A stretch of DNA of 64,000 nt. Source: Onthophagus taurus. Its lineage: Eukaryota > Arthropoda > Insecta > Coleoptera > Scarabaeidae. This document shows, in pieces, positions 13,896-26,202 of this stretch (position 1 is the first letter of the stretch; every line of letters starts with the position of its first letter). The stretch is from contig NC_091971.1 of NCBI RefSeq assembly GCF_036711975.1, forward strand, positions 4,161,501 to 4,225,500, given 5' to 3'. A model generated the notes under the pieces. That model was given only the letters and a program-made list of their open reading frames with translations. It ran no database searches and was not told the origin of the DNA. The translations under genes were made by a program, and so were the position numbers.

Positions 13896-15603
13896 TTAAG
13901 CCTTTTCGTTTAATGGGATTCCTTCAGGTGTCCTCGTTTTTTCCGGTTGAGATTTTGTAAAAGCAAACCTGTACAAGATAGCTGCAGCTGCTCCAGCACT
14001 TAACGGACCAACCCAATATACCCAATGACCGGCCCAATCTCCGTTTAATAAAGCCGGGGCAAAACTTCTTGCCGGATTCATGTTAGCACCAGAATAAGGT
14101 CCCTATAAATATAATGAATTAATTAAATAAGATCAAAATTAAATTTTATTTTACTTACACCAGCCATTGCTAAAACAGTGATCATAAATCCAAGACGAAG
14201 AGTCACAGAATCATGTTTATCCGTATTCCTCCAATCCCAAACAGCACAACACGTTAATGTTAGGATGAAAGAGAGGACGAATTCGTTTAATAAAGCTTGT
14301 GGGGCGGTGATTCCCGGGCCAAAAGCTGGGGAACAAGTTCCTACTGCAGCTTCGGGGCCTTTTAAAATTCCAGGTGGAGTCATAGCCTATAAATTAGTTC
14401 AAGGTTAAAAATGCTTTAATTTAAATGTGTAGAGTTTCGCGTTTAATGGCAAGAACTTGTTGAATAACAACTAAGTAAATTACCATGTAGTTCAGGGACG
14501 CTTGTTGCGAATAATCATCGATTACTTACCATTAAAGTGGCGTATCCGGCTAAAGCCCCCAAAAATTGAGCCAAAAAATAAATCGGAACTAACAATAAAG
14601 GTAAATGCCCTAAGATAGCAGCAGCTAATGTTACGATTGGGTTGATATGACCACCGGAAACGTGACCAAAACACTACAAAATAAAAAATTCTATGTTAAA
14701 ATCTAAAACGAAATTTTAAATGAATAATACAAGTAAATACAAAATTATGTCACGTTTAAAAGTGTTACAAATTTACGTTTTCATTCGTATATTTTCAGAC
14801 CTTCCCTTTTGGATAAAGTTCAAACGTTTCGTTTCGTTTCGTCTCAAGGCGCCATCACAAAGTTCATATATCCAAAATTAAAAACGAAACCGTTTAAATT
14901 TTTTTCAACCTCTAATAGCAACTAAAAAGAAGTCGAAATCTCTTTCTATTTATAATTTGAGTTAGTTACAGATTGTTTTTCCATTTACTAAAATTAGGAG
15001 AAGGAATCCTTATTGATCAAACCCTCACGACTTAAAAAACATGTTTGTTCTATTCCTTAGAAAAAAATTCTTAACTTCGTCAATCTTGTTGGTTTTATCA
15101 ATCGAGATGAAAATCGACGAAAACTGATTACACAAATTTTGTGTTTCGACCGAACTTTCTGCACCTAAATTTAGAACTCTTGGCAACAGGTACGGATTGT
15201 TGTTTATCTGGACCTTGTGATCTACACATTGTTGTTCGCTATCATCGTCGATTAAGGTTATTTGAAGAACCCGTAACCGTTTTGAAATCGATTCGTTATT
15301 TACGAATTATCGGGTTATTTGTTTTTTCTTATTCGGTGTTTATCGAATCAATAATCAGATTCAGGAATTTATGGGGCGATATCGCAGGAATAAATACGAT
15401 AATTGTTGTGGTTACCTGAATCGCCACCATCACGGCTAAACCGAAAATCCAGGCTATTGACTCATGAGGTTGGCCGATTGCTGTCAATTTAACGCATCCT
15501 TGGCAACCCAAAAACACCAAAACTGCTGTACCGAAGAATTCGCCGAAAAATTTGATTACTCTTTCGGCTGTATTGGAATTGTCGTTTACTACTATTTTAT
15601 TTC
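13896..15603 (-). CDS. Aquaporin 2 of the cluster (MIP family, entomoglyceroporin-like), start exon uncertain
   Basis: Minus-strand exons 15416-15603, 14530-14673, 14159-14386 and 13896-14102 encode 255 residues plus a partial first codon. Key segments are [19 protein letters not shown], the first box [10 protein letters not shown] (NPI instead of NPA), [20 protein letters not shown], and the second box [19 protein letters not shown]. The TM5 His position is Ala (LAMAG|GPYSG). The first exon listed begins with two bases of a codon, so a short phase-1 start exon must lie upstream, as in the paralogues. A candidate is ATGCCGG|gtaagt at 21645-21651 (minus), which would make a 6 kb first intron containing satellites A and C. 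The C terminus is polar ([19 protein letters not shown]). Confidence 0.9.
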
Positions 15604-15639
15604 CTGAAAATAAAAAAAAATGTATTTAATGAAATAAAT

Positions 15640-17285
15640 GGTACTCTTAGTGAAATGATGTATCGGCGATTTTGTGTGAAAAAGAATGAAAATGGGTAAA
15701 ATCGAGATATCTTTATTTTTTTTCCTATAACTTCTGCGCTTTTTTTAAAATTAATATGGTGGATAAGTTAATGTATTAACTGAAGTATTTTGAACAAAAA
15801 AGGTTCTCTTAATGAATACTCTATCAGCAACCAGTTCGGAGATAAAAATGATTTTGTGTTAAAAAGAGCAAGAAATCGACAAAACAGCAATATCTTTATT
15901 ATCGCGGTTATAAAATCTACACCGGTGTTTGAATTAAAATGTTGGGTATGTTTATGAATACACTGAAGTATTTCGAAGAAAAAAGGTGCTCTTAGTGAAT
16001 GCTCTATCAGCAACCGATTTGGAGATAAACAGGATTTTGTGTGAAAAAGAATGAAAATGGGTAAAATCGAGATATCTTTATTTTCGTTCCTATAACTTCT
16101 GTGCTTTTTTTAAAATTAATATGGTGGATAAGTTAATGTATTAATTGAAGTATTTTGAACAAAAAAGGTTGTCTTAACGAATACTCTATCAGCAACCAGT
16201 TCGGAGATAGAAATGATTTTGTATTAAACGGAAGTAAAAATCGAAAAAACAGCAATAGCTTTATTATCGTTCTTATAACATCTACATCGCTCTTTAAATT
16301 AAAATGATGGGATTGTTTATGAATACACTGAAGTATTTCGAAGAAAAAAAGTTCATTAGTGAATGCTCCATCAGCAATTGATTTTGAAATAAACAAGATT
16401 TTATGTGAAAAAGAACGAAAATCGGTAAAATCGCGATATCTTTATTTTCTTTCCTATAACTTCTGCATTACTCTTTAAATTAATATGGTGGGTAAGTTAA
16501 TGCATTAATTGAAGTATTTTGAACAAAAAAAGTTCTCTTAATGAATGCTCTATCAGCAATCAGTTCGGAGATAAAAATGATTTTGTGTTAAAAAGAGCAA
16601 AAAATCGACAAAACAGCAATATCTTTATTATTGTTCTTATAACATCTACACCGCTCTTTAAATTAAAATGATGGGTATGTTTATGAATACACTGAAGTAT
16701 TTCGAAGAAAAAAAGTTTATTAGTGAATGCTCCATCAGCAACCGATTTTGAAATAAACAACATTTTATGTGAAAAAGAACGAAAATCGGTAAAATCGAGA
16801 TATCTTTATGTTCTTTCCTATAACTTCTGAGCTACTCTTTAAATTAATATGGTGGGTAAGTTAATGTATTAATTGAAGTATTTTGAACAAAAAAGGTTGT
16901 CTTAATGAATACTCTATCAGCAATCAGTTCGGAGATAAAAATGATTTTGTGTTAAAAAGAGAAAAAAAATCGACAAAACAGCAATATCTTCATTATTGTT
17001 CTTATAATATCTACAGCGTTCTTTAAATTAATATGATGGGTGTGTTTATGAATACACTGAAGTATTTCGAGCAAAAAATGTTCTGTTGGTGAATACTCTA
17101 TATGCAACTGATTTGGAGATATAGAAGATAAAGTGTTGAAGTGAACAAAATACCTAAAAATTAAAGATATCTTCGTTATCTTCGCTATAACTTCTATATT
17201 ACTCCTTAAATTGAATCGATGAGTATTTATATGAAGTTTTTGAACTAGAAAGATACTCCTAGTAAAATCTTTTAGCAGCATCTTT
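15640..17285. repeat. Satellite A, second array
   Basis: This is the same unit of about 364 bp (two halves of about 182 bp) as at 11925-13310 and in the same orientation, with about 4.5 copies. Minus-strand open frames in it repeat with the array and are not genes. The array starts about 40 bp upstream of aquaporin 2 coding exon 15416-15603. Confidence 0.93.
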
Positions 17286-19005
17286 TACAATAAGAAAATT
17301 TTAATTAGACAATATTTGTAAATAATTGATTATAAATGAATATAACTTTCCAAATTTACCCAAATAACATTTTTATCAAATTATATTAGGTTAATAATAT
17401 AATCAATTCCGAATTAATTCTATAAACAGCATGCTATACAAAGATAAACGATTTAGATTTTCATAACCGAATTTCACGCAAATTTAACATTGAATTGATT
17501 ACTTCTTTAAATTTACGCAGTTAGCATTTATGACAAATTATTTTTAACCCGAGAATATGAAATATTTATAAAGTATCATTATGTGATAATATTAGAAGTT
17601 ACCGCTCTCGTTATTCAAAAGCCTCGCGAAGGTTGTTGTGTATGCAGTGAAAACTTTAGACTGTTTTAAAATAGTATCCAACGTGTTTGCTAAAACATAC
17701 TTTACCTGCACGCACTTAAAAAGGCTTTTAAAAATTCATCTATACATGTTAAATTATTTTACGTTAATTACACGTACTTCAATCATTATTAACATTTAGA
17801 ATTTAGTTTTTACTTTTAATTTCGATTTGAAATTGTACTTAGATTTGAGTGGTTTATTTGAATTAATTTGATGTGAAGATACCAACAATAAATGGGAGTT
17901 TATACCCCCGGTTAGTTTCTAATTTTAAATTAGCCTTTCTACGTCAATGGATAGATTTTACGTTTTCTCGTCAGTATTTATACGGGTGGACGGATTTATT
18001 TCTGGAGGAGCCTTTACGCACGTTATTGCACTTTACGATTTTCCAACAAAAATCTATTATATAATATATGTAATTTTAATTTTAACTTATCTAGTATTAA
18101 ATCATTTTGTAATAAGTAAGTTAATGTCTATAGACAAGTTTTAGACAGCATGAATCGCTCGTTTCTACAAGCCTTACGATTTCTGCATTTATAATCATGT
18201 TGTGGAATGTGCCTGCTCAGCAAGGTATTTAATATTAAAAATGTCAAACAGGTTAACATTTTTTGTTTAAACTAATCGGCAATGTTTCATGGATTCCAAA
18301 TAAATCAATATTATTTTTGTTGGAGATGAATAAATTTGTTTAAACAAATTTTGTGGTGAATGTTAAAAATAAATATTGATTTGATTTGATGTATTTTTCA
18401 ATGTGTTAATAAGTCAACAAGAAAACATAGCAAATTTGAATGAAATAGGCTCTTTGAAACAAATAAAAATATAATAATTAGTAAATTTGAGTTCCGGATA
18501 AATTGCAATTGCGAAGAAACGTTGCAATTTTTAATTGTTTCCTGCTCAGCAATGCCTGCGATTCTCACGTATCAATTTAACAATTAAGGTTAATGTTTCT
18601 ACCTATTTTTGCGATTACAATTTACGTAAAGTAGGAAAAAAATTATTAAGAAGCTAAAAAGATAGATAATGTTTATTTTTTTTCACTTGGAGAAGATCCA
18701 AAACGTTTTTCAGAAACATTCCTTATTACTTGAAATTTATGGCAACCCATAAACCAGTTCGCCGCAATTTTTTATGTTTAATTTATTTTTTCAAAACTTT
18801 ATTCAAGATTCAAAACTTGCAAATAAACCAATGACATTGGAATAAATTGCATTTAAATAATCCTACACAAACGAGTCTTAAAAAATACAATTTAATTTTT
18901 AAAATAGACTAATTCTACATTCTGAATAATAAAATCATTGTATGCTGCAGCGAGATAAATATTATAATAACATTGAATGGAGATGGGATGCGCTGGTACT
19001 CGAAA
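17286..19005. other. AT-rich spacer or intron
   Basis: I see no convincing gene. A plus-strand segment at 17960-18130 weakly resembles an aquaporin exon (see findings). The rest is AT-rich. Confidence 0.35.
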
Positions 19006-21010
19006 TAGATATTAATAGCTTATTATTAACGTATATTTTATATTACATATTATTAATCTTTATGAAAAATCCTTTAAAATGAATCCAAACACGACCTATT
19101 TATCTTTTAAACTTTGCGAGATATTTCAATTTTAAATTTTTTAGAAAATACAAGATGGCCGAAAACAAATGATTCCTAAATATTACGATAGATTATTAAA
19201 AAAGATTTAAAATGAGTCCAAACTCGACATATCTAGGAGCTATAACACCCAAGATATATAATTTTTATAAATTCAAGATGGCCGAAATCAAAATTTTTGC
19301 TGAGCGCCATCTACATTTGTAATTATAAATTTTACAATGTTAATAGAGTATTATGCAAACAAATTTGCGAGATATTTCGATTTTTACATTTTTCAAAAAA
19401 ATCTAAGATGGCCGAAAACAAATGATTCCTGAATACTATGATAGATTATTAAGAAACAAGTGAAATGAGTCCAAACTCGACATATTTAACTGTAATAACT
19501 CCCAAGATATTTTAATTTTTATAATTTCAAGATGGCCGAAATCAAAATTATTAGTTAGCGCCATCTATAATTGTGATTACGAATTTTATAATAGATATAG
19601 AGTGTTATATATCAAATTAGGTTAGAATTTTCTGATCTTTACGAAAATCTTATTTTTATGTGTTTTTGAAAAATTTTAGGCATTTTGAAGGTTATGAAAA
19701 TATGAAAATCACCTTTAATTTTTGAGATCCTTTAAAATGAACCCAAACACGACCTATTTATCTATTAAACTTTCCGAGATATTTCAATTTTTACATTTTT
19801 TCAAAATCCAAAATGGCCGAAAATAAATTATTTATAAATATTGTTATAGATAATTAAAAAACAAGTGAAATGAGTCCAAACACGACATATCTAACTTTTA
19901 TAACCCCCAAGATATCTTAATTTTTAAAATTTCAAGATGGCCGAAATCAAAATTATTAGTTAGCGCCATCTATAATTGTGAATTTTACAATAGATATAGA
20001 GTGTTATATATCAAATTAGGTTAGAATTTTCTGATCTCTACGAAAATCTTATTTTTATGTGTTTTTGAAAAATTTTAGGCATTTTGAAGGTTATAAAAAT
20101 ATGAAAATCACCTTTAATTTTTGAGATTCTTTAAAATGAACCCAAACACGACCGATTTATCTATTAAACTTTCCGAGATATTTCAATTTTTACATTTTTT
20201 CAAAATCCAAAATGGCCGAAAATAAATTATTTATAAATATTGTTATAGATAATTAAAAAACAAGTGAAATGAGTCCAAACTCGACATGTCTAACTTTTAT
20301 AACCCCCAAGATAAATTAATTTTTATAATTAAAGATGGCCGAAATTATTTAGCGCCACCTAGATTTGTAATTATCAATTTAGTAATAGATATAGAGTGTT
20401 ATACATCAAATTAGGCTAGAATTTCCTGATCTTTGTGAAAATCTTATTCTTTTTGTGTGTTTGAAAAAATAGTAACCTTAAAAATGTCAAAATCATGTTT
20501 AATTTTTGCGATAACCTCGTGTTTATACTTAATTTGTAGGATTTTTTTCGAAAATTAATTAATTACACAAAATTAATGTTTTAAGTAAGAACCGGAAGTA
20601 GCTCCAATCTCGGTTATCTTTAAAGCTGAATATGCCGTGTTTGTACTCAAATTAAAGCAAATTTTGTGAAGATTACATATTAATCAAAAAATGGATCCAA
20701 ACCCGACTTATTTATCTATTAAACTTAATTTTTACATTTTAAAAAAAATCGAAGATGGTCGAAAACAAATGATTCATAAATATTGCGGTTGATGATTAAA
20801 AAGCATGTTAAATGAGTCCAAACTCGACATATCTAGGTGTTATAACACCCAAGATACCTAAATTTTTATAAATTCAAGATGGCCGAAAACAAAACACTAA
20901 TAAATAGTGCCATCTATGATTTTAAAAGCGAATTTTATGACACATATAGGGTGTGATACATGAAATTAGGTTAAAATTTTCTTATCTTTACGAAAATCTT
21001 ATTTATTTTT
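19005..21010. repeat. Satellite C, unit about 400 bp with GATGGCCGAAA landmarks
   Basis: Repeated blocks carry AAATGAGTCCAAACTCGACATAT, CAAGATGGCCGAAATCAAAAT, TTAGCGCCATCTA and ATATAGAGTGTTATA. The best-preserved neighbours, starting near 19730 and 20125, are about 398 bp apart. Left and right flanking copies are more diverged. The GAGTCCAAA word also occurs at 23985-24770. Confidence 0.88.
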
Positions 21011-21237
21011 GTTTTTCTTTCAAAATAGTTTTGTATTAATGAATAAAAAGAAGAATTATTTAAAATAATAACCCAACCCATATTAAAACAGAAGTTCTTT
21101 ATCGAATTTAAATCTACTTTGTGACCTAAAACCTTGAAATTTTTTGTTTTGTAATTTCAGGTAAATGTTACATTGCTCTCGTTTAAATCTCAACTACAAT
21201 TTCTTTTTTGTCCTGCTTATTTTGATTTAATTCAAAA

Positions 21238-21535
21238 ATGGTTACTAAAAAGAAGGTAAAAAATAAAAACAGGTCAAAGAGTCAAGTTAAACCTATTGTT
21301 AAAGTGGCATTTGAAATTTTATTAGCTTTAAAAACTGAAAATGACAAAAACATCCTGAAAGTACATAAAACATCAAAAGGTAGCTACTTTAATAATCTCA
21401 TCTGAGACATTAAGTTAAGTTTAATTGTTTAAACAGAATAGTTGATGGTAAAAATAAAAATATCTGGAAGTGGCAAGGTAAACACATTAAAAATGAATTG
21501 TTTTCCACTTTAACTGTCAAAATAGGTAGTTATTA
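21238..21535 (+). other. Possible small spliced gene of unknown function
   Basis: An ATG at 21238-21240 follows a polypyrimidine-AG acceptor (21150-21160). It opens MVTKKKVKNKNRSKSQVKPI, a basic start, and continues VKVAFEILLALKTENDK...KVHKTSK to a GT near 21381. A plausible next exon after TTTAAACAG gives RIVDGKNKNIWKWQGKHIKNEL. I recognise no family. It could be a small basic nuclear protein or chance. It lies between satellite C and the GCCGAGG array. Confidence 0.2.
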
Positions 21536-22364
21536 AAATCGCTTTGATAAACAAATTACTTTTGAATATCTTTTTTTACATATACAAATTAATTAAATAT
21601 AAAAAAAACTTAAAAATAATTCAAAAAATGCTTTTTAAACTTACCCGGCATTTTTAAACTATTTTTTTTCCGAAAAAATTTAAAAAACAAAAATCACTCT
21701 TTTCTTATATATAATTTTTTGTCAATAGTTAATTCTTTATCATTCAAATTTAATTCAAAAATAATTATTATTAAAATTTGAAAACTACTTAATGCGTTCG
21801 AACACTTCGACCGAAGCGTATCGAATGAGATACACGTTTGGGTGCCGTTTCAAAATAAAAAAAAATAGTGTGTATCGTGGTGGGGCATTGAATATGTTAA
21901 ATACAACACACTGCAATCTACTTATAATAAACCGGGAGCTCGTTTCTTGGATTTTGCACTTTTACATTTCAAACTTGAAGAACCTATTTCGTAATCGACC
22001 TAATAATGATGGCGATTGCGAAATAAGCTAAGATGAAAGAGTTAACAGGGTTTATCGAAGGTTATCGATTTTAATACTCACTTAATTTGTTTTCTTGCAG
22101 ATTTACAAAAGGTTCTACAACCGCTTTAAACCACATCATTACGGTAATTTACTGGTGATTAAGATTGCAACAATGATTGTTTTAAGAAAGCTAGAAAATG
22201 ACTGAAAAAGTATCTGAAAGGGTTTCTTTCATTTCTATTAATGAATTTTTTATAAAGATTGAGTTACACGTGCCGATTTAATTTGAAAAAAGCAAATAGG
22301 TTTTTTTAATCATTTATATTGTTGATTAAAATAAAACATGGTAAATGCACGATTGTGTTTGTTT

Positions 22365-22965
22365 ACGCCGAGGTCGTTTACGGCCGAGGCACTAGTTTTG
22401 AAACCGCATCGATACAAAACTTGAAGACTTTATAAGATTTTTGATACTTTGTCTCACAGATTGCGTTTTAACACGATAAATGTACGATTTCGCCGAGGTC
22501 GCTTGCGGCCGAGGCGCTAGGTTTGATACCACATTGACACAAAGACTATCTAATAGTTGTCTGATAAGATTTTAAGGTGAACGATTTTGCTTGAGATTAC
22601 AATGCACTCAGGTTTAAGCCGAAAAATATATAATTTCGCCGAGGTCGCTTGCGGCCGAGGCGCTACCTTCGAAACCATATCGATACCAATGATAAAATTG
22701 ACAACTTTATAAGATTTTTGATACTTTGTCTCACAGATTGTGTTTTAACACGAAAAATGTACGATTTTATGTGATTTCGCCGAGGTCGCTTGCGGCCGAG
22801 GCGCTAGGTTTGATACCACATTAATACAAAGTCTATCTAATAGTTGTCTGATAAAATTTTAAGATAAACGATTTTGTTTCAGATTGCAGTACGCTCAAGT
22901 TTAAACTATAAAATACATGATTTCGCGCAAATTCGCCGAGGTCGCTTGCGGCCGAGGCGCTAAGT
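22365..22965. repeat. GCCGAGGTCGCTTGCGGCCGAGGCGC repeat array
   Basis: Five copies of a GC-rich core of about 26 bp occur near 22368, 22490, 22636, 22779 and 22936, separated by two alternating AT-rich spacers (one with TTTTTGATACTTTGTCTCACAG, one with TAATAGTTGTCTGATAAGAT). The pattern therefore repeats as a dimer of about 290 bp. The core contains two direct GCCGAGG copies. Isolated copies occur at 10262, 46490 and 51970-52140. Confidence 0.85.
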
Positions 22966-23620
22966 TTTTATACCATATTGATACAAGGTTTGTCTGATAA
23001 GATGATTTTGCTTTAGATTAATGTCACGGTTGCATTTTGTATCGCCTTGAGGCAGCCAAGAATTCGGCAAGCAGGTATCTAGGAGCTTCTGTTTTGCTTT
23101 CCACAGCCTTTATCTGGAAAGTGCCTGAAGGTTCGGTGCACCTTCAACACTGTCCCAATAACGGGTTAATGATGATATCAACACGTAGCTGCAAAGAGTG
23201 AAGGTGCAAGAATAAATGAAAACAGACTAAACGAAATAAAAAAAGTTCTGGCCGAGGCTCAAACGCTTATTAAATAGAAATTCAGTAGACATTGGCAGAA
23301 ATTCGTAAAAGCACGCTCCATCAAGAAGCTGTGGAGTATTTGGACTGCGTTATACAGCGACATTTTATCGTTTTTAGAGATTTTGATACAGTCTGGTGCA
23401 TCTTAGAAAAAATGCAGAATACCGAAAGACCTAAAATACCATTTGTATTAAAGGATAAAGCTAAGCACCAATCACGTTATATGATTTCAAGTCCGATTTG
23501 CATCATACGTCTAAGAACCGACTTAGATACGACACTTAGATACACCAAAAAATTCTACAATAGAAAGAATAGATGAATAGAATAAATGAATAAGATATCA
23601 CTATGTTGCATATTTTCATT
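22966..23620. other. Spacer with an unassigned open frame (23292-23576)
   Basis: A 94-codon plus-strand frame without an ATG start reads IRKSTLHQEAVEYLDCVIQR and so on. I do not recognise it and see no splice sites. Upstream, near 23245, another GCCGAGGCTCAAACG occurs. It may be a fragment of a dispersed repeat. Confidence 0.2.
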
Positions 23621-23624
23621 GCAC

Positions 23625-23900
23625 TAAAACTAGAAACCCGATACTTTCTAGTTCTAGGTCTAGTGTTAGTTCTAGTTTTACGCTAACACTATCACTAGAA
23701 CTAACACAAGACCTAGAACTAGAACCATTCGGGTTTAGTCGTCTGAAGAGACGTGGGACTAAATCCAAATGTTTCTAGTTCTCGGTCTAGTGTTAGTTCT
23801 AGTGGCAGTAATAGGTAACGCTAGTTAGCATAAGATATTACTATGGTTTATATTTTTATTGAACTAAAACTAGAACGGGAACTATAAACATTCAGGTTTA
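23625..23900. repeat. CTAG-palindrome repeat, copy 3
   Basis: It carries CTAGTTCTAGGTCTAGTGTTAG and its inverse, the TTTAGTCGTCTGAAGAGACG hairpin, and a TATTTTTATTGAACTAAAAC internal piece shared with the other copies. Confidence 0.85.
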
Positions 23901-23984
23901 GTCGTGAAAAAAATTTTTAGTTGTCAGCGTCAACTTTACTTTTATCATTATATTCGTAACCTTCATAAAATAACTTTTAAAATG

Positions 23985-24770
23985 AGTCCAAAGATGACGC
24001 ACTTATCTCAAAAAACAAAAAAGTTAGAATAAAAAATATGAGACCCGAAGTTAGCAACAATAAAGATAGCAATAACCTTTTAGTGAGTCCAAACATGACG
24101 CATTTCTCTCAAAAATCCAAAAAGTTCGAACTTTCAACGATTAATTTTGACATATTTGTCAATTTCATAAAAATTCATTTAAAATGAGTCCAAACTCGAC
24201 ATATTTGACTTTGATATTAATAGAGATACAATCACTTCCGGTTTGAAACGTCAACGTCAATTTTGACATATTTGTCATCTTCATTAAAAAACCTTTAAAA
24301 TGAGTCCAAAGATGACGCACTTATCTCAAAAAACAAAAAAGTTAGAATAAAAAGCATTAAACCCGAAGTTAGCAACAATGAAGATAGCAATTTAATGTTT
24401 AAATATTAATACCAACCTTAATTTTTGATTTTTTTTTATTATATATTTTTGTTTTTATGACAAATATTAAGACATTTTATAAAAATTAAGAATATGTCAA
24501 AATGACATTGACATTTCAAATCGGAAGTTGCTGATATCTCGAGTAATATTGGAATTAAACGTATCATGTTTGGACTCATTTTAAAGGATTTTTCACGACG
24601 ATTACAAATATATCAAAATTGACATTCTTAACCGGAAGTTGACCATAACTTCATTCATATTGAAGATAAATATGTCGTGTTTGTACTCATTTTAAAGGAT
24701 TTTTAATGAAGATTACAAATATGTCAAAATTGAGATTGACATTTTAAACCTGAAGTTAGTTATCATATAA
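23985..24770. repeat. GAGTCCAAA repeat cluster in both orientations
   Basis: TTAAAATGAGTCCAAAGATG-type blocks (23985, 24180, 24300) are followed by inverse copies (TTTGGACTCATTTTAAAGGA near 24570; a TTTGTACTCATTTTAAAGGA variant near 24680). This is a loose inverted repeat related to satellite C. Confidence 0.75.
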
Positions 24771-24811
24771 TAGTCACTTATCCGCACTTTCTTTTTATTT
24801 TTTTTTCTTTC

Positions 24812-25018
24812 TTAAATTTTTACACGAAACATCATTCTGACTCTAGTATTTGCGATTAAATTTACGCCACGACGTACAGAAACAGCCTGTATAATCGCAA
24901 AACGACTGACCAAGCGGATTCTGTTCTTGTGATGGCTGTCATCAGTGTTCTGTGATAAAAATAGATAGGCAGCAAGCAATTTTCCAATAGTTTGAGCCTG
25001 TCTATTCTGAGAAGTCAT
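24812..25018 (-). other. Unassigned 68-codon open frame
   Basis: A complete ATG-to-stop frame beginning MTSQNRQAQTIGKLLAAYLF. The flanks are repeat-derived. I do not recognise a family; it may be a piece of a dispersed element. Confidence 0.2.
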
Positions 25019-25224
25019 ATTTTTAGAAAGATGAAAACGAAAATATCGTTTTTCTCAACATTGTTCATTTGTCGCTTAGTGAAGTGATGCATAACGCGGT
25101 CCATTTAGTACAAGATTGTCACCGAAAAGATAAAAGTTGGAGAGGTGTAAAGCATCGTGAGGTACAACCCAACCCAACCCAGACTTTCAAATACTTGCTA
25201 ATATTTATTAAAAATTATATACAG

Positions 25225-26202
25225 GGTGTGTCAAATGTCTGGAATATAGCCAATAACTTCGCCATTTGTGATTTTAAAGAAAAATGTTTCAAATACAAGT
25301 TTCTGTATTAATCGTGGTGCATTTTTTGGCGATGTTTGCTTGTTTGTATTGTTTTTGTTCCATTACTATGGCAACCATCATTGTTCTCTATGCGATGAAC
25401 ATATCAAATCATATGGTTGTCTAAGAAAAATTATTGAATACTACATCGATATAAAAGTGGACAACGTTCAGTATTTAATTTAGCAATCTAATTTTATTTT
25501 TAACATCATCGATACAACTTGAAAAAATCTTGACATTTTATCTGTCAAAATTTTGTTATAGAGTACTGGTTTGGAACTTTAAGTAAGTTCGTATCCCTTT
25601 TATCCTATAATATAGAATTTAACGATTATTTCCATCTTTGATGTAATAATCATTGAAATCTTTATTCCGTAGATTTTTTTGTTTATGTAATGTCTATGAA
25701 TACAAGTCAAACAGGTTAACATGAAGCAAAATGTATTGTTATATTCCTTTTAAAAGTTGTTCTACAACTTTTTCAATCCTTTTTTTGTTACAGGTTAAAT
25801 ATGTACGTAGTTATACTATAGAATAAGCGTAGTAAATGTTTCTGGCATTACAGATTTCTTTATTTGTAAGTTTTAGAGCAATAACGAATCAATTTAATTA
25901 AAACTTTAAGTTTTTTGTTAAAATAATTAACTTACTAGACATAAACATTCCAACTTTTTCGTTACACCCTAAATACAAAACATTATTAGATTAAAATAAT
26001 CGGAATAATTATCGTAAATCGTCTTAAAACTAAACAATTCTTTACTTAATAGAGATAAACAAATCATTGTGGACGTTTTGTATGAATAATGGTGTCATTG
26101 ATATAAATAAAATTTAAAATGTTGTTATCGGTCAAGAGTCATCAGTTCGTGTGTAGATTTATAAACATATTTAATACTTAATAAGTTATTTTGTTATACT
26201 AT
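25225..26202. other. Spacer downstream of aquaporin 3
   Basis: It begins with CAGGGTGTGTCAAATGTCTG after a TATATA, like the terminus of a Tc1/mariner-type element; a diverged partner (TTACACCCTAAATA) lies near 25970. Nothing coding is supported. An aquaporin 3 3'UTR is expected near 26200. Confidence 0.3.

Noticed and set aside
15768-17281. Series of minus-strand frames with a common FFEILQCIHKHTHHFNLKS-like text
   Set aside because: Same text recurs once per satellite A unit; no start context, no domain, no splice signals.
25221-25980. Possible Tc1/mariner-type element with ends CAGGGTGTGTC and inverse ACACCCTAAA
   Set aside because: The two ends match only in part (about AGGGTGT...TGGAAT) and no clear TA duplication is seen on the right; kept only as a note.
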